Assembly: GCA_947627275.1 (NCBI GenBank)
Contig: CANQVK010000007.1
Coordinates: forward strand, 32,706 to 96,705
Source: an uncultured Ruminococcus sp.
GTDB taxonomy: Bacteria; Bacillota; Clostridia; Oscillospirales; Ruminococcaceae
Length of the DNA stretch: 64,000 nucleotides
Direction of reading: 5' to 3'
Shown: positions 23,842 to 32,057 of the stretch, piece by piece
Layout: each line of letters opens with the position of its first letter
Numbering within the stretch: position 1 is the stretch's first letter
Notes under the pieces: model-generated
Databases searched by the model: none
What the model was told of the DNA's origin: nothing
The model's input: the letters and a program-made list of their open reading frames with translations, nothing else
Translations under genes and position numbers: made by a program

Positions 23842-26697
23842 TTACTGATTTATAGTGAGTTTTCTCAGAACAATAAGGTCATACGCATCTATAATACTAT
23901 CGTTGCAGACATCTGCAAACTTGCATTGTTCGGCTGTGAGACTGCTGTCTCCCAGAAGATGTTTGCTGAGAAGAACAAGATCGGCAATTCCTACTGTGCC
24001 GTCATTGTTAATGTCCCCGTCAGTATGCTCGTGAACAGGTTCAGTTGTTGTTTCCGTTGGCTGAGGTGCGGCTGTAGTAGTTGTATCAGTGGTAGTCGTA
24101 GATGTTTCTGTTGTGGTGGTCGCGATTGTCTCCGCAGACCATTTTTGACAATTGCTGTTTGTGGGAGACCACTGCTGAATATTAGCGCCTCCTTCAAGGT
24201 TTGCACCTGCTGTCTCAACAAGACAGGCGTCCTTAGAAGCTCGCGTCAAGATATAATATGTGCCGTCCGGATTTTTTGAGAACTTAAAGAGCATTGAACT
24301 GTCTTTGGAAGAATATTCGGCAATACTGATATTTCCTCCGTTTACTGAGTCCTCAGCTCTCAAAACGTAATTCGTATCCGCTGCGGAGTATATATAGTAA
24401 TAATTTCCGCCGCCTGTAAACGCTTTCAGAATCCATTTCTGACAATCCAAACCGTTTGCTGTCCACTGCTGAACATTACTGCCCGATTCCATTTTTCCGT
24501 TTACAATATCCATGACCAAACCGCTGTTGACATTTTTGAATTCATAAATTACGCTTGTGTTCATTTTACAGCCCGGATCTGAAACCTTCTCCATAATCCA
24601 GTCCTGACAGTTCGCTCCGTTTTCTTCCCACTGCTGTACATTTGCGCCGCTCTGAGCCGAACCCCCTGCAACCTCGACAACCGATGTTTCTCCGCTTATT
24701 CTGGTACGAATTTTATATGAGCCGTCAGAATTTTTCGTCAGCATAAACTGCTGGTTTGTTCCGCCGTTATAGTTATAAATGTCGATATTTGTACCGTTGG
24801 CGGTTTTTTTACCTGCAACGTCAAGCATATATGTTCCGCCATCGCCAACAGCAGAAGCAATGTAGTAGTATCCGTCACCGGCATCAATAAGTTTCCAAAT
24901 ATCGTGTATAGTGTCATCAGAAGTTCCCCACTGCTGTACATTTGCGCCGTTTTCGGCGGCTGCGCCTGCTGCCTGCATATAAAGTCCCGAATTAACGTTC
25001 TTAAATCTGTAGGTTGAACCGTTATTGAAAATTTCCGCTACAGGTTTCATGGGGGCGCTTGGAGCTTCCGTATAGCCAGCGCTGGGAATTCCCTTAGACG
25101 AGTATCTGAGATACATCATATTTCCGCTGGAGGACTGACATCCGCTGTATGTATCGCAATATTTTTTTGCCTGATCAGCTGAAAGAGTAACATAGCTGTA
25201 GTTGCTTTCAGGTCTCCATGTGCAGACCTTAGCCTGCCCCTCGATGCCAAGTCGTTTGCAGTTTACGCCCTTTGAACCTGAATCGGCAAATGCGCCCGGA
25301 TGTGTGACCGAGTTCCAGTCGCAAACGACGTTGCCTTTTGTCGATGCGCCGTCATAGTAGCAGTTTTCCGCAAAAAGCTTGCAATCAGAATGCACAGTGT
25401 ATGCCATGCTGAAATTATAAACGTAGTTATTAAGCGAATGAAAATATCCGTAACGCATAAGTCCCGGAGCTCTTGTTAGGGTATCCTTGAATTTATTGCT
25501 GATAAGGGTCATTCTCGGGAAGTTGTTCCTGTTTTTATAGGACTCCTCCGTATCATCAGGATAGCCTAAAATAAGACCGTATTCGTGAAGTCCGAATGAA
25601 CAGTCGGAAACGGTGCAGTAATCCGCATCATAGCAACATGCGAGGAACTTATCCCAATCGGGAGTTGCTTCGCCGAGCGTATTGTAACCCGAATGGCCGA
25701 TAAATGTTACATGATCGACCCAAAGGTTCTGCCCTGAACCAAAATAAACGACTATAGAATCATTGCCGTTGGATTTGGCATCGTGTTTCATCTCAAAATT
25801 CTTAATGATAACATTGTTTCCTTTTCCGCTGCCTCTTTTTGTACAGAACTGGACATTGTTGAGAGAGTGATTTCCGTAGCTTCCGACGATCGTTTTGTTG
25901 TCTCCGATATAAATTCTGCCATCGGGACAGTAATAATGATTCTGTGAATCCATTGTAAGATTGGTAACGCTTATATTGTTCTTTACAATAATTGTATAAG
26001 GCGCGTCTGATTCGGCGTATTTTTTCAGATCTGCAAAATTAGAAACTTCAACTGTTTCGCCGAAAAGTCCTCCTATGTTCGCCGCCTTTATATTGCCTGT
26101 GTTGTCATTGGAGCAGTACCCTGCAAATCCTTGAAGTCCATCTGCATTGAGCAGCCAGAGCTGGTTATCGGCGCCTGTATACTTTGCAAGCGTCATGCCG
26201 CCTGATCCCTGCGTAATGGCAAGATCGGGATCTGAATAGTTTACTATTTTGTAGTAAAGACCGTTTCCGAGACGATCGTTTTTTACGGGAACTACAAACC
26301 AATGCTGACATTGATGCGATTCGCTTCCGTAGATAATAACGTCCGTACCTGCTGAAACATTATAGTTTGCAGGAGTTATAAGTCTGCCCGACTGAGCGCT
26401 TGTTATCTTGAAAAAAACGCCTGTCGAATTAGCGCCGACACGGTCAAAGCGCCATGAAGGCGCCAGATCTCCTCCAAGAGCCTTGACTGAAAGCGTCGAG
26501 CCGTCAGAAGTTCCGTTTTCTGTAAGGACTTTTGAGTTGTTCTTTACTGCGATGTTCATTAACTGAGCAGGGTAGTCAACGGACGCTGCGTATGTCGCTA
26601 TCGGGACTGCGAGTTCAGCCGATCCCGTAACAACTCCGCATACCATAGATAGACAAACCATTACAGCCGTAAACAGCGCACGTAATTTTTTCTTCAT
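23842..26697 (-). CDS. Secreted pectate lyase (PL1-type) with ricin-type lectin repeats and dockerin
   Basis: A 951-residue modular enzyme. A signal peptide (about 1-37) is followed by a ricin-type beta-trefoil (about 45-190) with QHWF and QLWLL motifs. A PL1-like parallel beta-helix (about 205-545) comes next: WVDHVTFIGH supplies the calcium-site Asp region and TRAPGLMRYGYFHSLNNY the catalytic Arg region. Two further ricin-type repeats (about 560-710 and 720-865) contain several QQW motifs. A Thr-rich linker and a type I dockerin follow (GDINNDGTVGIADL; the second loop, DVCNDSIIDAYDL, is less canonical). It should cleave pectin backbones while bound to a cellulosome. The start at 26697 has AAGGAG upstream. 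Confidence 0.93.
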   Translation of the reverse strand: MKKKLRALFTAVMVCLSMVCGVVTGSAELAVPIATYAASVDYPAQLMNIAVKNNSKVLTENGTSDGSTLSVKALGGDLAPSWRFDRVGANSTGVFFKITSAQSGRLITPANYNVSAGTDVIIYGSESHQCQHWFVVPVKNDRLGNGLYYKIVNYSDPDLAITQGSGGMTLAKYTGADNQLWLLNADGLQGFAGYCSNDNTGNIKAANIGGLFGETVEVSNFADLKKYAESDAPYTIIVKNNISVTNLTMDSQNHYYCPDGRIYIGDNKTIVGSYGNHSLNNVQFCTKRGSGKGNNVIIKNFEMKHDAKSNGNDSIVVYFGSGQNLWVDHVTFIGHSGYNTLGEATPDWDKFLACCYDADYCTVSDCSFGLHEYGLILGYPDDTEESYKNRNNFPRMTLISNKFKDTLTRAPGLMRYGYFHSLNNYVYNFSMAYTVHSDCKLFAENCYYDGASTKGNVVCDWNSVTHPGAFADSGSKGVNCKRLGIEGQAKVCTWRPESNYSYVTLSADQAKKYCDTYSGCQSSSGNMMYLRYSSKGIPSAGYTEAPSAPMKPVAEIFNNGSTYRFKNVNSGLYMQAAGAAAENGANVQQWGTSDDTIHDIWKLIDAGDGYYYIASAVGDGGTYMLDVAGKKTANGTNIDIYNYNGGTNQQFMLTKNSDGSYKIRTRISGETSVVEVAGGSAQSGANVQQWEENGANCQDWIMEKVSDPGCKMNTSVIYEFKNVNSGLVMDIVNGKMESGSNVQQWTANGLDCQKWILKAFTGGGNYYYIYSAADTNYVLRAEDSVNGGNISIAEYSSKDSSMLFKFSKNPDGTYYILTRASKDACLVETAGANLEGGANIQQWSPTNSNCQKWSAETIATTTTETSTTTTDTTTTAAPQPTETTTEPVHEHTDGDINNDGTVGIADLVLLSKHLLGDSSLTAEQCKFADVCNDSIIDAYDLIVLRKLTINQ

Positions 26698-26719
26698 ATG
26701 CTATTACTCCTTTTATTAT

Positions 26720-26769
26720 ATACTCGACGTTACCGCAAATAACCTATGATCTGCAATAGAGCCGAGTAT
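26720..26769. repeat. 50-bp miniature derivative of the palindromic repeat
   Basis: The ends (atactcgacg... and ...gccgagtat) match subtype-2 termini but only about 50 bp separate them. It lies between promoter and start codon of the pectate lyase gene, so it is transcribed as part of that leader. Confidence 0.6.
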
Positions 26770-26788
26770 CTGAGAATTTTATAATAAT

Positions 26789-26817
26789 ATTATACAAAAA
26801 TTTAACGCATTAGTCAA
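26789..26817 (-). promoter_or_regulatory. Promoter of the pectate lyase gene
   Basis: TTGACT (26812-26817), 17-bp spacer and TATAAT (26789-26794) on the minus strand. The leader of about 85 nt includes the miniature repeat. Confidence 0.75.
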
Positions 26818-26946
26818 TGGAATATAGTCTCTTTTTCAAAATACTTTTCTACGGATTTAAAAATGCCTGTAGAAAATAATTTCTTAATTGTGACTTTGGA
26901 ATATTATTTTTCATATAAAGCGTCTGTTTTTCTTAAAACAAAGCCT

Positions 26947-29202
26947 TTAAGAATACTGTTCGCTGATATAAACGGAAGCACGGTTTTGAATTATTTCCGC
27001 AGTTTCTTCGGCAGAGCGTTCGCCCTCAAAATAATATACGAGTTCTTCACGCAGAATAGAAATTAAAGTACTGTCCGCAATACACACATTTTTGACAGCT
27101 TCACGAACAAGAGCTTCATATTCTGCTCGCTGTTCCTCAGTAAGAGGGCGAATATCTGTTTCATGAAGTTCAGGCGGAGTTTCGTCATCATACCACATTC
27201 CTCCGTTATCATACCACATGAATAACTCGCCCGTATATTCTTCTCCTGTTTCGGGGTCGATCTCAATATGCTCTTTAACAGATTCCGCCGCCTGTTCCTC
27301 AAATTTTTTCTCCAGACCGGAAAAATAAAATCTCGTATCCTTATTTTCATCGAACAGATAATATTTCAGAAACTCCCATGCTCCTTCAATATTATCAGAG
27401 TTTGCCATTATACCGTAACCGCCGTTTATACTGCGGTAATTTCCGCAGTCGTTTTCTGTGGGATAACCGATAAAAGCAGTCGGCTCACCCATATAGCCTT
27501 GTTCTATCTCTTTGAATCCGTAAAAGCCTTTGATTGGCTCGAACGTCAGCGCAAGAGCTTTATCTGAACGGTGAATTTCGGCATAATAATTTCCGTTGTA
27601 TTGCCTTTCACTATTCCACAATTCATCTTCGGTCAGACCGATTTTGTTTTCGCCGATTAATTTCATTGCATTTATAAATTCCGGAGAGTCAAAATTACAG
27701 ACGGCATTATCGTAATCGACAAATTCACTGTAGTTGATAAAAGACATAAAAACATCGCTTCGGGTCTTTGAAGCAGCTTCCGATGAGAAAAACATATCTT
27801 CGGGCATATTCCGATAAACGTTCTCGAACTGTTTATAATTCCAGCTTGTAAGACCATTCAGGAATTTCTCCTTAACAGAAACCGTGCTGACCGTAAATTC
27901 AGTATCGAACATCAGCAGTTTCCCGTTAGTTTCATAGCCCTCAAGAAAACCGTCAAGGAAATCGTCACGGCTTATATCCCTATCATTATCAATAAGCGTA
28001 TACAGATCGACAAACATGCCGTCCCGTGAACCGAAAGTGTTTACAGGAATATCGGAATCAAATTTAATAATGTCGGGAGCGTTGCCTGCAATAATATCTC
28101 TTCTGAGAGCATCAAAACATTGCGACATATCATCGCTTGTATTGCCGTAATTCACAAGCTCCACCTTATAGCTGTCGCTCTCGGAATTGAATTTTTTGAG
28201 CCGTTCATCAATTATATCGCTTCCTTTACCTATTACAAGAGACATGGTAAGTACTGATTTTGACTTTATTTCGAAAATATCGCGTTCGGTAAGCAGACGC
28301 ATTTCACATCCGCCCGAGTTCGCTGAAATAATTACTGCAAACTCGTTTTCAGATAACATTTCACATGCAATGATGTTGTATGGATTGAAGTCGTTGTCGG
28401 AAAAGTCGCTGCGCTTCTGCCATTCCGTGCCTTTCAATACATACAGTCCGTCAGAGAATACGGCTGAGGCGGAATATTCTCCGCAGCCTGAGCCGAAACC
28501 ACGAACGTTAGAGCCGAGATCGCCGCAATATGTTTCCTCGCCAAGCTGACCGTCCACAAGCTTTACGTAATACTGCTTTTCGTTTTCACAAAACAGCACA
28601 GCAGGCTGATTTTCGCTGTCATTGGCGAAACCGCATATCGTTCTGTTTCCTGTAATGATATTTTCAACATATTCGCCGCCGCTGCTGACAAAGTACATTT
28701 TATCGGAATCAGAGCTGAAAAAGAATCCGTCATCTGACGCAATAAGCGATATATACGAATCAGGGGCGATAACTTCGCCGCAGTTCAGAGTATTTTCGAG
28801 AGCGCCGTTTTCTGAGAAAACGTACAGCAGGGCATCGCCGTCAAGGCAGGTCATAACAGCAAATCCGCCTGTTCTCATGATTGCGGCGGACTTTACTGTT
28901 TCGCCCTCCTGAGGTGTAAATTGAAAAGTCTTTTTTTCGGAGAAATGAGGGTCTGTAATATATCCGCTGTATATTCCGCTGTGTAGTTTGCCGAAAATGA
29001 GGATATAATTTGAACGCTTGTCCAGCGAGATTATTTCGCTGAAGTCGTCAGCCATTTGTATATCGACAGTCTTGTAAGAAAACAAGGGAGCAGTCTGAAC
29101 TGAAACCGTTTTTTCTGATCGTTCGGACTTATCGTTTCCATTGCATGAAACTGAAGTGATAAGAAGGGAGAAAGCTCCCAATAAAGCAAGTATTTTTTTC
29201 AT
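26947..29202 (-). CDS. Large lipoprotein: N-terminal propeller-like domain fused to solute-binding domain
   Basis: A 751-residue exported lipoprotein with a lipobox (LLITSVSC, Cys20). Residues about 40-310 show repeated short beta-strand patterns with aromatic and Gly-Gly turns, resembling a beta-propeller sensor. From about 320 a family 1 extracellular solute-binding pattern appears: DERLKKFNSESDSYKVELVNY, AGNAPDIIKFD and a later NGGYGIMANSDNIEGAWEFLKY segment typical of sugar-binding components. The C-terminal ~100 residues are rich in Glu and Trp. No ABC permease or ATPase gene adjoins it, so a sensory or scavenging role is as likely as transport. Similar fused proteins seem to occur in related gut clostridia. 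Substrate unknown. Confidence 0.75.
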   Translation of the reverse strand: MKKILALLGAFSLLITSVSCNGNDKSERSEKTVSVQTAPLFSYKTVDIQMADDFSEIISLDKRSNYILIFGKLHSGIYSGYITDPHFSEKKTFQFTPQEGETVKSAAIMRTGGFAVMTCLDGDALLYVFSENGALENTLNCGEVIAPDSYISLIASDDGFFFSSDSDKMYFVSSGGEYVENIITGNRTICGFANDSENQPAVLFCENEKQYYVKLVDGQLGEETYCGDLGSNVRGFGSGCGEYSASAVFSDGLYVLKGTEWQKRSDFSDNDFNPYNIIACEMLSENEFAVIISANSGGCEMRLLTERDIFEIKSKSVLTMSLVIGKGSDIIDERLKKFNSESDSYKVELVNYGNTSDDMSQCFDALRRDIIAGNAPDIIKFDSDIPVNTFGSRDGMFVDLYTLIDNDRDISRDDFLDGFLEGYETNGKLLMFDTEFTVSTVSVKEKFLNGLTSWNYKQFENVYRNMPEDMFFSSEAASKTRSDVFMSFINYSEFVDYDNAVCNFDSPEFINAMKLIGENKIGLTEDELWNSERQYNGNYYAEIHRSDKALALTFEPIKGFYGFKEIEQGYMGEPTAFIGYPTENDCGNYRSINGGYGIMANSDNIEGAWEFLKYYLFDENKDTRFYFSGLEKKFEEQAAESVKEHIEIDPETGEEYTGELFMWYDNGGMWYDDETPPELHETDIRPLTEEQRAEYEALVREAVKNVCIADSTLISILREELVYYFEGERSAEETAEIIQNRASVYISEQYS

Positions 29203-29423
29203 AGCGATCTCCTTTTTGTAAAATTAAAAAGCAAATATTTAAAAAGCCTCTATATATAAGTGATTTTAAATTCCAAAAAAGACGAAGGAATATGAAAATT
29301 TTTTCAAAAATTCGTTATCTATAGCTAACATTGCGCTAAAATAGCAAAAAACGCAAAATCAATTGATCGTAAAAATTATATGATCTGTGAAGTTTTGTAA
29401 ACAGGAGTTTACAATATTTCACA

Positions 29424-29449
29424 AAAATCCGCCTTATGCGGCGGATTTT
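29424..29449 (-). terminator. Terminator overlapping the end of the third MATE gene
   Basis: AAAATCCGCC (29424-29433) pairs with GGCGGATTTT (29440-29449). T-rich sequence follows on the minus strand, and the gene's TAA stop (29434-29436) is in the loop. Confidence 0.8.
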
Positions 29450-30786
29450 GAGTGTGTAAGATTATTAAGCCAGAGATACTTTTTATAATGCCGATAGACT
29501 GCGGGTAGCTTGATTATCTCATCTATATTTATAATAATGTAAATTAGAGGTACGGGAAGATGAAGAACGAGAGAGCATATAATACCCAACGGCACTGTAA
29601 CACACCACATTGTGATAGTGTCGCACTTCAAGCCGAATTTTGAGTCTCCTCCGGCAGGGAAAATTCCCGATATGACTGTGGAATTCATAGCTTTTCCGAT
29701 CACATAATAGGAACTTACGGCAAGCATGACCTTAAGATACCCCTGAGCAACGGGAGTGATAGTTTTAAACAGGGGAACAAACGGAATAACGCAAAGTATA
29801 ACTGCTCCCGAAATAAAACCGCATAAAAGAGAAATGCGGCAAAGCTTAGAACCGTATTCCTTTGCAATATCAATGCGTCCACGCCCCAGCTCTGCGCCGA
29901 TCATAACGCCGCTTGCACTCGATACGCCCTGACCGAGACAAACCGCAAGATTTTTAACGATGTTTGCAATTGAATTAGACGCTGCCGCATCGTTACCAAG
30001 ATGTCCGAGAATAACGCTGTACATTGTGAAGCCTACGCCCCATCCGAGGAGATTTCCCAAAAGCGGAAGTGTGTATTTTTTGAAATCACTGCTCAGGAGT
30101 TTATCGTTATGTATGACAAATGGAATGCGGACTTTAATATTTTCACCGCGAAGCATTATAATGTATGTCAATATCAGTTCGACAGCTTTGGAAATAACCG
30201 TTGCAACCGCAGCGCCTCTGACTTCCATTCTCGGGAAAAATCCCACGCCGAAAATAAGAAGCCAGTTAAAAAGAATATTCAAAACTACCGAGACAGAGCT
30301 TATCAATGAGCTTTTTCCAGCATGTCCGCAGTTCTTCATAATGCACAAGTATGCCTGAGAAAGTCCTATAAATAAATATGACGGTGAAACTGCTCGAAGA
30401 TACTGCGCTCCAAGCTCGATCAACACCTTGTCCGACGCAAAGCATTTCATTAAAAGTTCAGGAAATAATGCCGTACATATAAAGAAAGGAAGCGAAGAGA
30501 ATATCAGCATTTTTAAGCCAATACCGAGTATTTTTTCAACCGAATCCCTGTCTTTAATGCCCCAATATTGAGCGGCAAGTATGGAAGTTCCGCCTGTTAT
30601 CGAAAAAGTGAAAAGTGTGAAAACAAATTGAACCTGTCCTGCAAGGGAAACGGCTGAAAGTGAGTCCTGATTGAGAAAGCCCATCATTACAGCATCGGTA
30701 AAACCTACAAGCGCAAGCATGAGCTGCTGTAAAGAAATTGGTATCACAAGTCTCAAGAGCTTATTTCTGAATTCTTTCCTGTTCAT
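29434..30786 (-). CDS. MATE family efflux transporter
   Basis: A 450-residue MATE exporter with about twelve hydrophobic segments. The first helix region VIPISLQQLMLALVGFTDAV and the following GFLNQDSLSAVSLAGQVQF stretch fit the NorM/DinF-like part of the family, and YWGIKD near residue 75 is a common loop. A GGAG site precedes the ATG at 30786. It is transcribed alone from its own promoter. The stop codon lies in the terminator loop, as in the MATE gene at 21941. The substrate cannot be deduced. Confidence 0.9.
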   Translation of the reverse strand: MNRKEFRNKLLRLVIPISLQQLMLALVGFTDAVMMGFLNQDSLSAVSLAGQVQFVFTLFTFSITGGTSILAAQYWGIKDRDSVEKILGIGLKMLIFSSLPFFICTALFPELLMKCFASDKVLIELGAQYLRAVSPSYLFIGLSQAYLCIMKNCGHAGKSSLISSVSVVLNILFNWLLIFGVGFFPRMEVRGAAVATVISKAVELILTYIIMLRGENIKVRIPFVIHNDKLLSSDFKKYTLPLLGNLLGWGVGFTMYSVILGHLGNDAAASNSIANIVKNLAVCLGQGVSSASGVMIGAELGRGRIDIAKEYGSKLCRISLLCGFISGAVILCVIPFVPLFKTITPVAQGYLKVMLAVSSYYVIGKAMNSTVISGIFPAGGDSKFGLKCDTITMWCVTVPLGIICSLVLHLPVPLIYIIINIDEIIKLPAVYRHYKKYLWLNNLTHSKSAA

Positions 30787-30852
30787 ATTTATTCATCTCC
30801 TTATCAAAATCACACCTAATGGGAAACGTCTTTTGCGGTTATATCATTGCAT

Positions 30853-30881
30853 ATTATAGCACAAGGAGCTGAAACATGCAA
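30853..30881 (-). promoter_or_regulatory. Promoter of the third MATE gene
   Basis: TTGCAT (30876-30881), 17-bp spacer and TATAAT (30853-30858) on the minus strand. Confidence 0.72.
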
Positions 30882-30939
30882 CCTATAATAATGACGAAAT
30901 ATTTTGCAATAGAAATGCGATTTTTCAGAATAAGTTACA

Positions 30940-30968
30940 AAAAAATCTCTCCGAATATGACGGAGAGA
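30940..30968 (-). terminator. Terminator after the membrane-protein pseudogene
   Basis: TCTCTCCG/CGGAGAGA stem (30946-30953 with 30961-30968), with seven Ts following on the minus strand. Confidence 0.82.
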
Positions 30969-30977
30969 ATAAACGCT

Positions 30978-31306
30978 CTACACAGCCTGTTGTTGGACGC
31001 TTCTTGCAGCAATATCCTTGCGGAAAAGAAATTTGAATACTGTACGTACCAAAGGCTGTATGAAAAACAGTTGTGAGAAAAACGCAAACGGGAAATTATA
31101 GCAGACAAGCTTTATCCAGTTTGCAATAAGAGTAAGTATATTAAACCCTGCTTTTTTATGTCGTCAAAAACTCCCGATGCGCCTTCATTTACAGCTATAA
31201 GCGTATTTACGTTGACAACGTAAAGACTGTAGAAAACATAGGCGTGAACCGTTACAAGAACGGTGAGAAAGGCAAAAACCATTCTCTGAAATTGATTTCT
31301 CGGCAT
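30978..31306 (-). pseudogene. Internally deleted membrane-protein gene (DUF2798-like)
   Basis: From the ATG at 31306 (AAGGAG 8 nt upstream) the frame reads MPRNQFQRMVFAFLTVLVTV and continues for about 55 residues before going off-family and stopping near 31112. A different frame on the same strand then reads GFNILTLIANWIKLVCYNFP, continues through FFIQPLVRTVFKF and stops at 30978. These look like the first and last parts of one four-helix membrane protein of about 150 residues, with roughly 80-90 middle codons missing and the frame broken at the join near 31150. A promoter, leader hairpin and terminator are still intact, so the remnant is probably recent. The family name is a guess from its N- and C-terminal patterns. 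Confidence 0.72.
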
Positions 31307-31326
31307 AATAAAAACTCCTTTTTGCG

Positions 31327-31359
31327 TAAAAAAGCGTGAGCAGAAAAACTGCATCACGC
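31327..31359 (-). terminator. Terminator-like hairpin in the leader of the pseudogene
   Basis: GCGTGA..CAG pairs with CTG..TCACGC (31334-31359), followed on the minus strand by six Ts (31328-31333). It lies between the promoter at 31405 and the ribosome site, so it may be an attenuator. Confidence 0.6.
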
Positions 31360-31404
31360 TGAACCGTTATACGCGTATATTGTTTCGGGTGGCCGAACAT
31401 ATTA

Positions 31405-31432
31405 ATTATATCAGAAAAAATTTTTTTGTCAA
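31405..31432 (-). promoter_or_regulatory. Promoter of the deleted membrane-protein gene
   Basis: TTGACA (31427-31432), 16-bp spacer and TATAAT (31405-31410) on the minus strand. Confidence 0.7.
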
Positions 31433-31545
31433 AGGATTTTTTGAAATTTCGGAAATAACCACAAATTTTAATTCACAATTCTTAATTTGCTCCATAATTA
31501 TTGGCAGTTTTTTTGATTATTCTTTTTAATGTTACATTTTGTCCC

Positions 31546-31574
31546 TTGACCAAAAAAAGGATATGAGCTATAAT
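31546..31574 (+). promoter_or_regulatory. Promoter of the XRE-sigma4 operon
   Basis: TTGACC (31546-31551), 17-bp spacer and TATAAT (31569-31574), 25 bp before the chosen ATG, so the leader is short. Confidence 0.75.
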
Positions 31575-31598
31575 ATACTGTGAGCTGAGGTGAAAAAA

Positions 31599-32057
31599 AT
31601 GCTGATCGGTCAGAAAATCGCCAAGCTGCGGATACAGTCAAATCTTACACAGGAACAGCTTGCTGAAAAACTATATGTTTCAAGAGATCTTATTTCAAAA
31701 TGGGAAACAGGTAAAAGACGTCCCGATTATAAAACTGTTCTGAAATTAGCTGAATTTTTTTCTGTTAAACCAGAAGATATAATCAAGACAAACGATGCTG
31801 TTTTTAATGAATTGTCAGGCTTTATTCCCGAGACTTACAATAAAGGAAGCGAAGCCTTGACCGCTGCGCTTAATGTTTTTCTTTCAAATATAAACGAACG
31901 CGACAGATGTATTTTTATCAGACGATATTATTTTATGGAAGATATTAATGATATAGCGGATGAGTATGACATTAAAGAAAGCTGTGTAAGAATGATTCTT
32001 ATGCGGACAAGAAAAAAACTCCGAAAATACCTTAAGGAGGATAGCGATGAATTATAA
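31599..32057 (+). CDS. XRE helix-turn-helix protein fused to a sigma-70 region 4-like domain
   Basis: The 152-residue protein starts at the ATG at 31599, preceded by GAGGTG; a GTG at 31590 overlaps that site. Residues about 1-62 form a classical XRE/HTH_3 domain (IGQKIAKLRIQSNLTQEQLA, then LYVSRDLISKWETGKRRP). Residues about 83-148 resemble sigma-70 region 4, with NERDRCIFIRRYYFMEDIND and DIKESCVRMILMRTRKKLRK as the second HTH. No sigma region 2 is present, so it probably is not a complete sigma factor. It overlaps by 11 bp a gene for a single-pass membrane protein, a layout like ECF sigma/anti-sigma pairs. Confidence 0.85.
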   Translation: MLIGQKIAKLRIQSNLTQEQLAEKLYVSRDLISKWETGKRRPDYKTVLKLAEFFSVKPEDIIKTNDAVFNELSGFIPETYNKGSEALTAALNVFLSNINERDRCIFIRRYYFMEDINDIADEYDIKESCVRMILMRTRKKLRKYLKEDSDEL

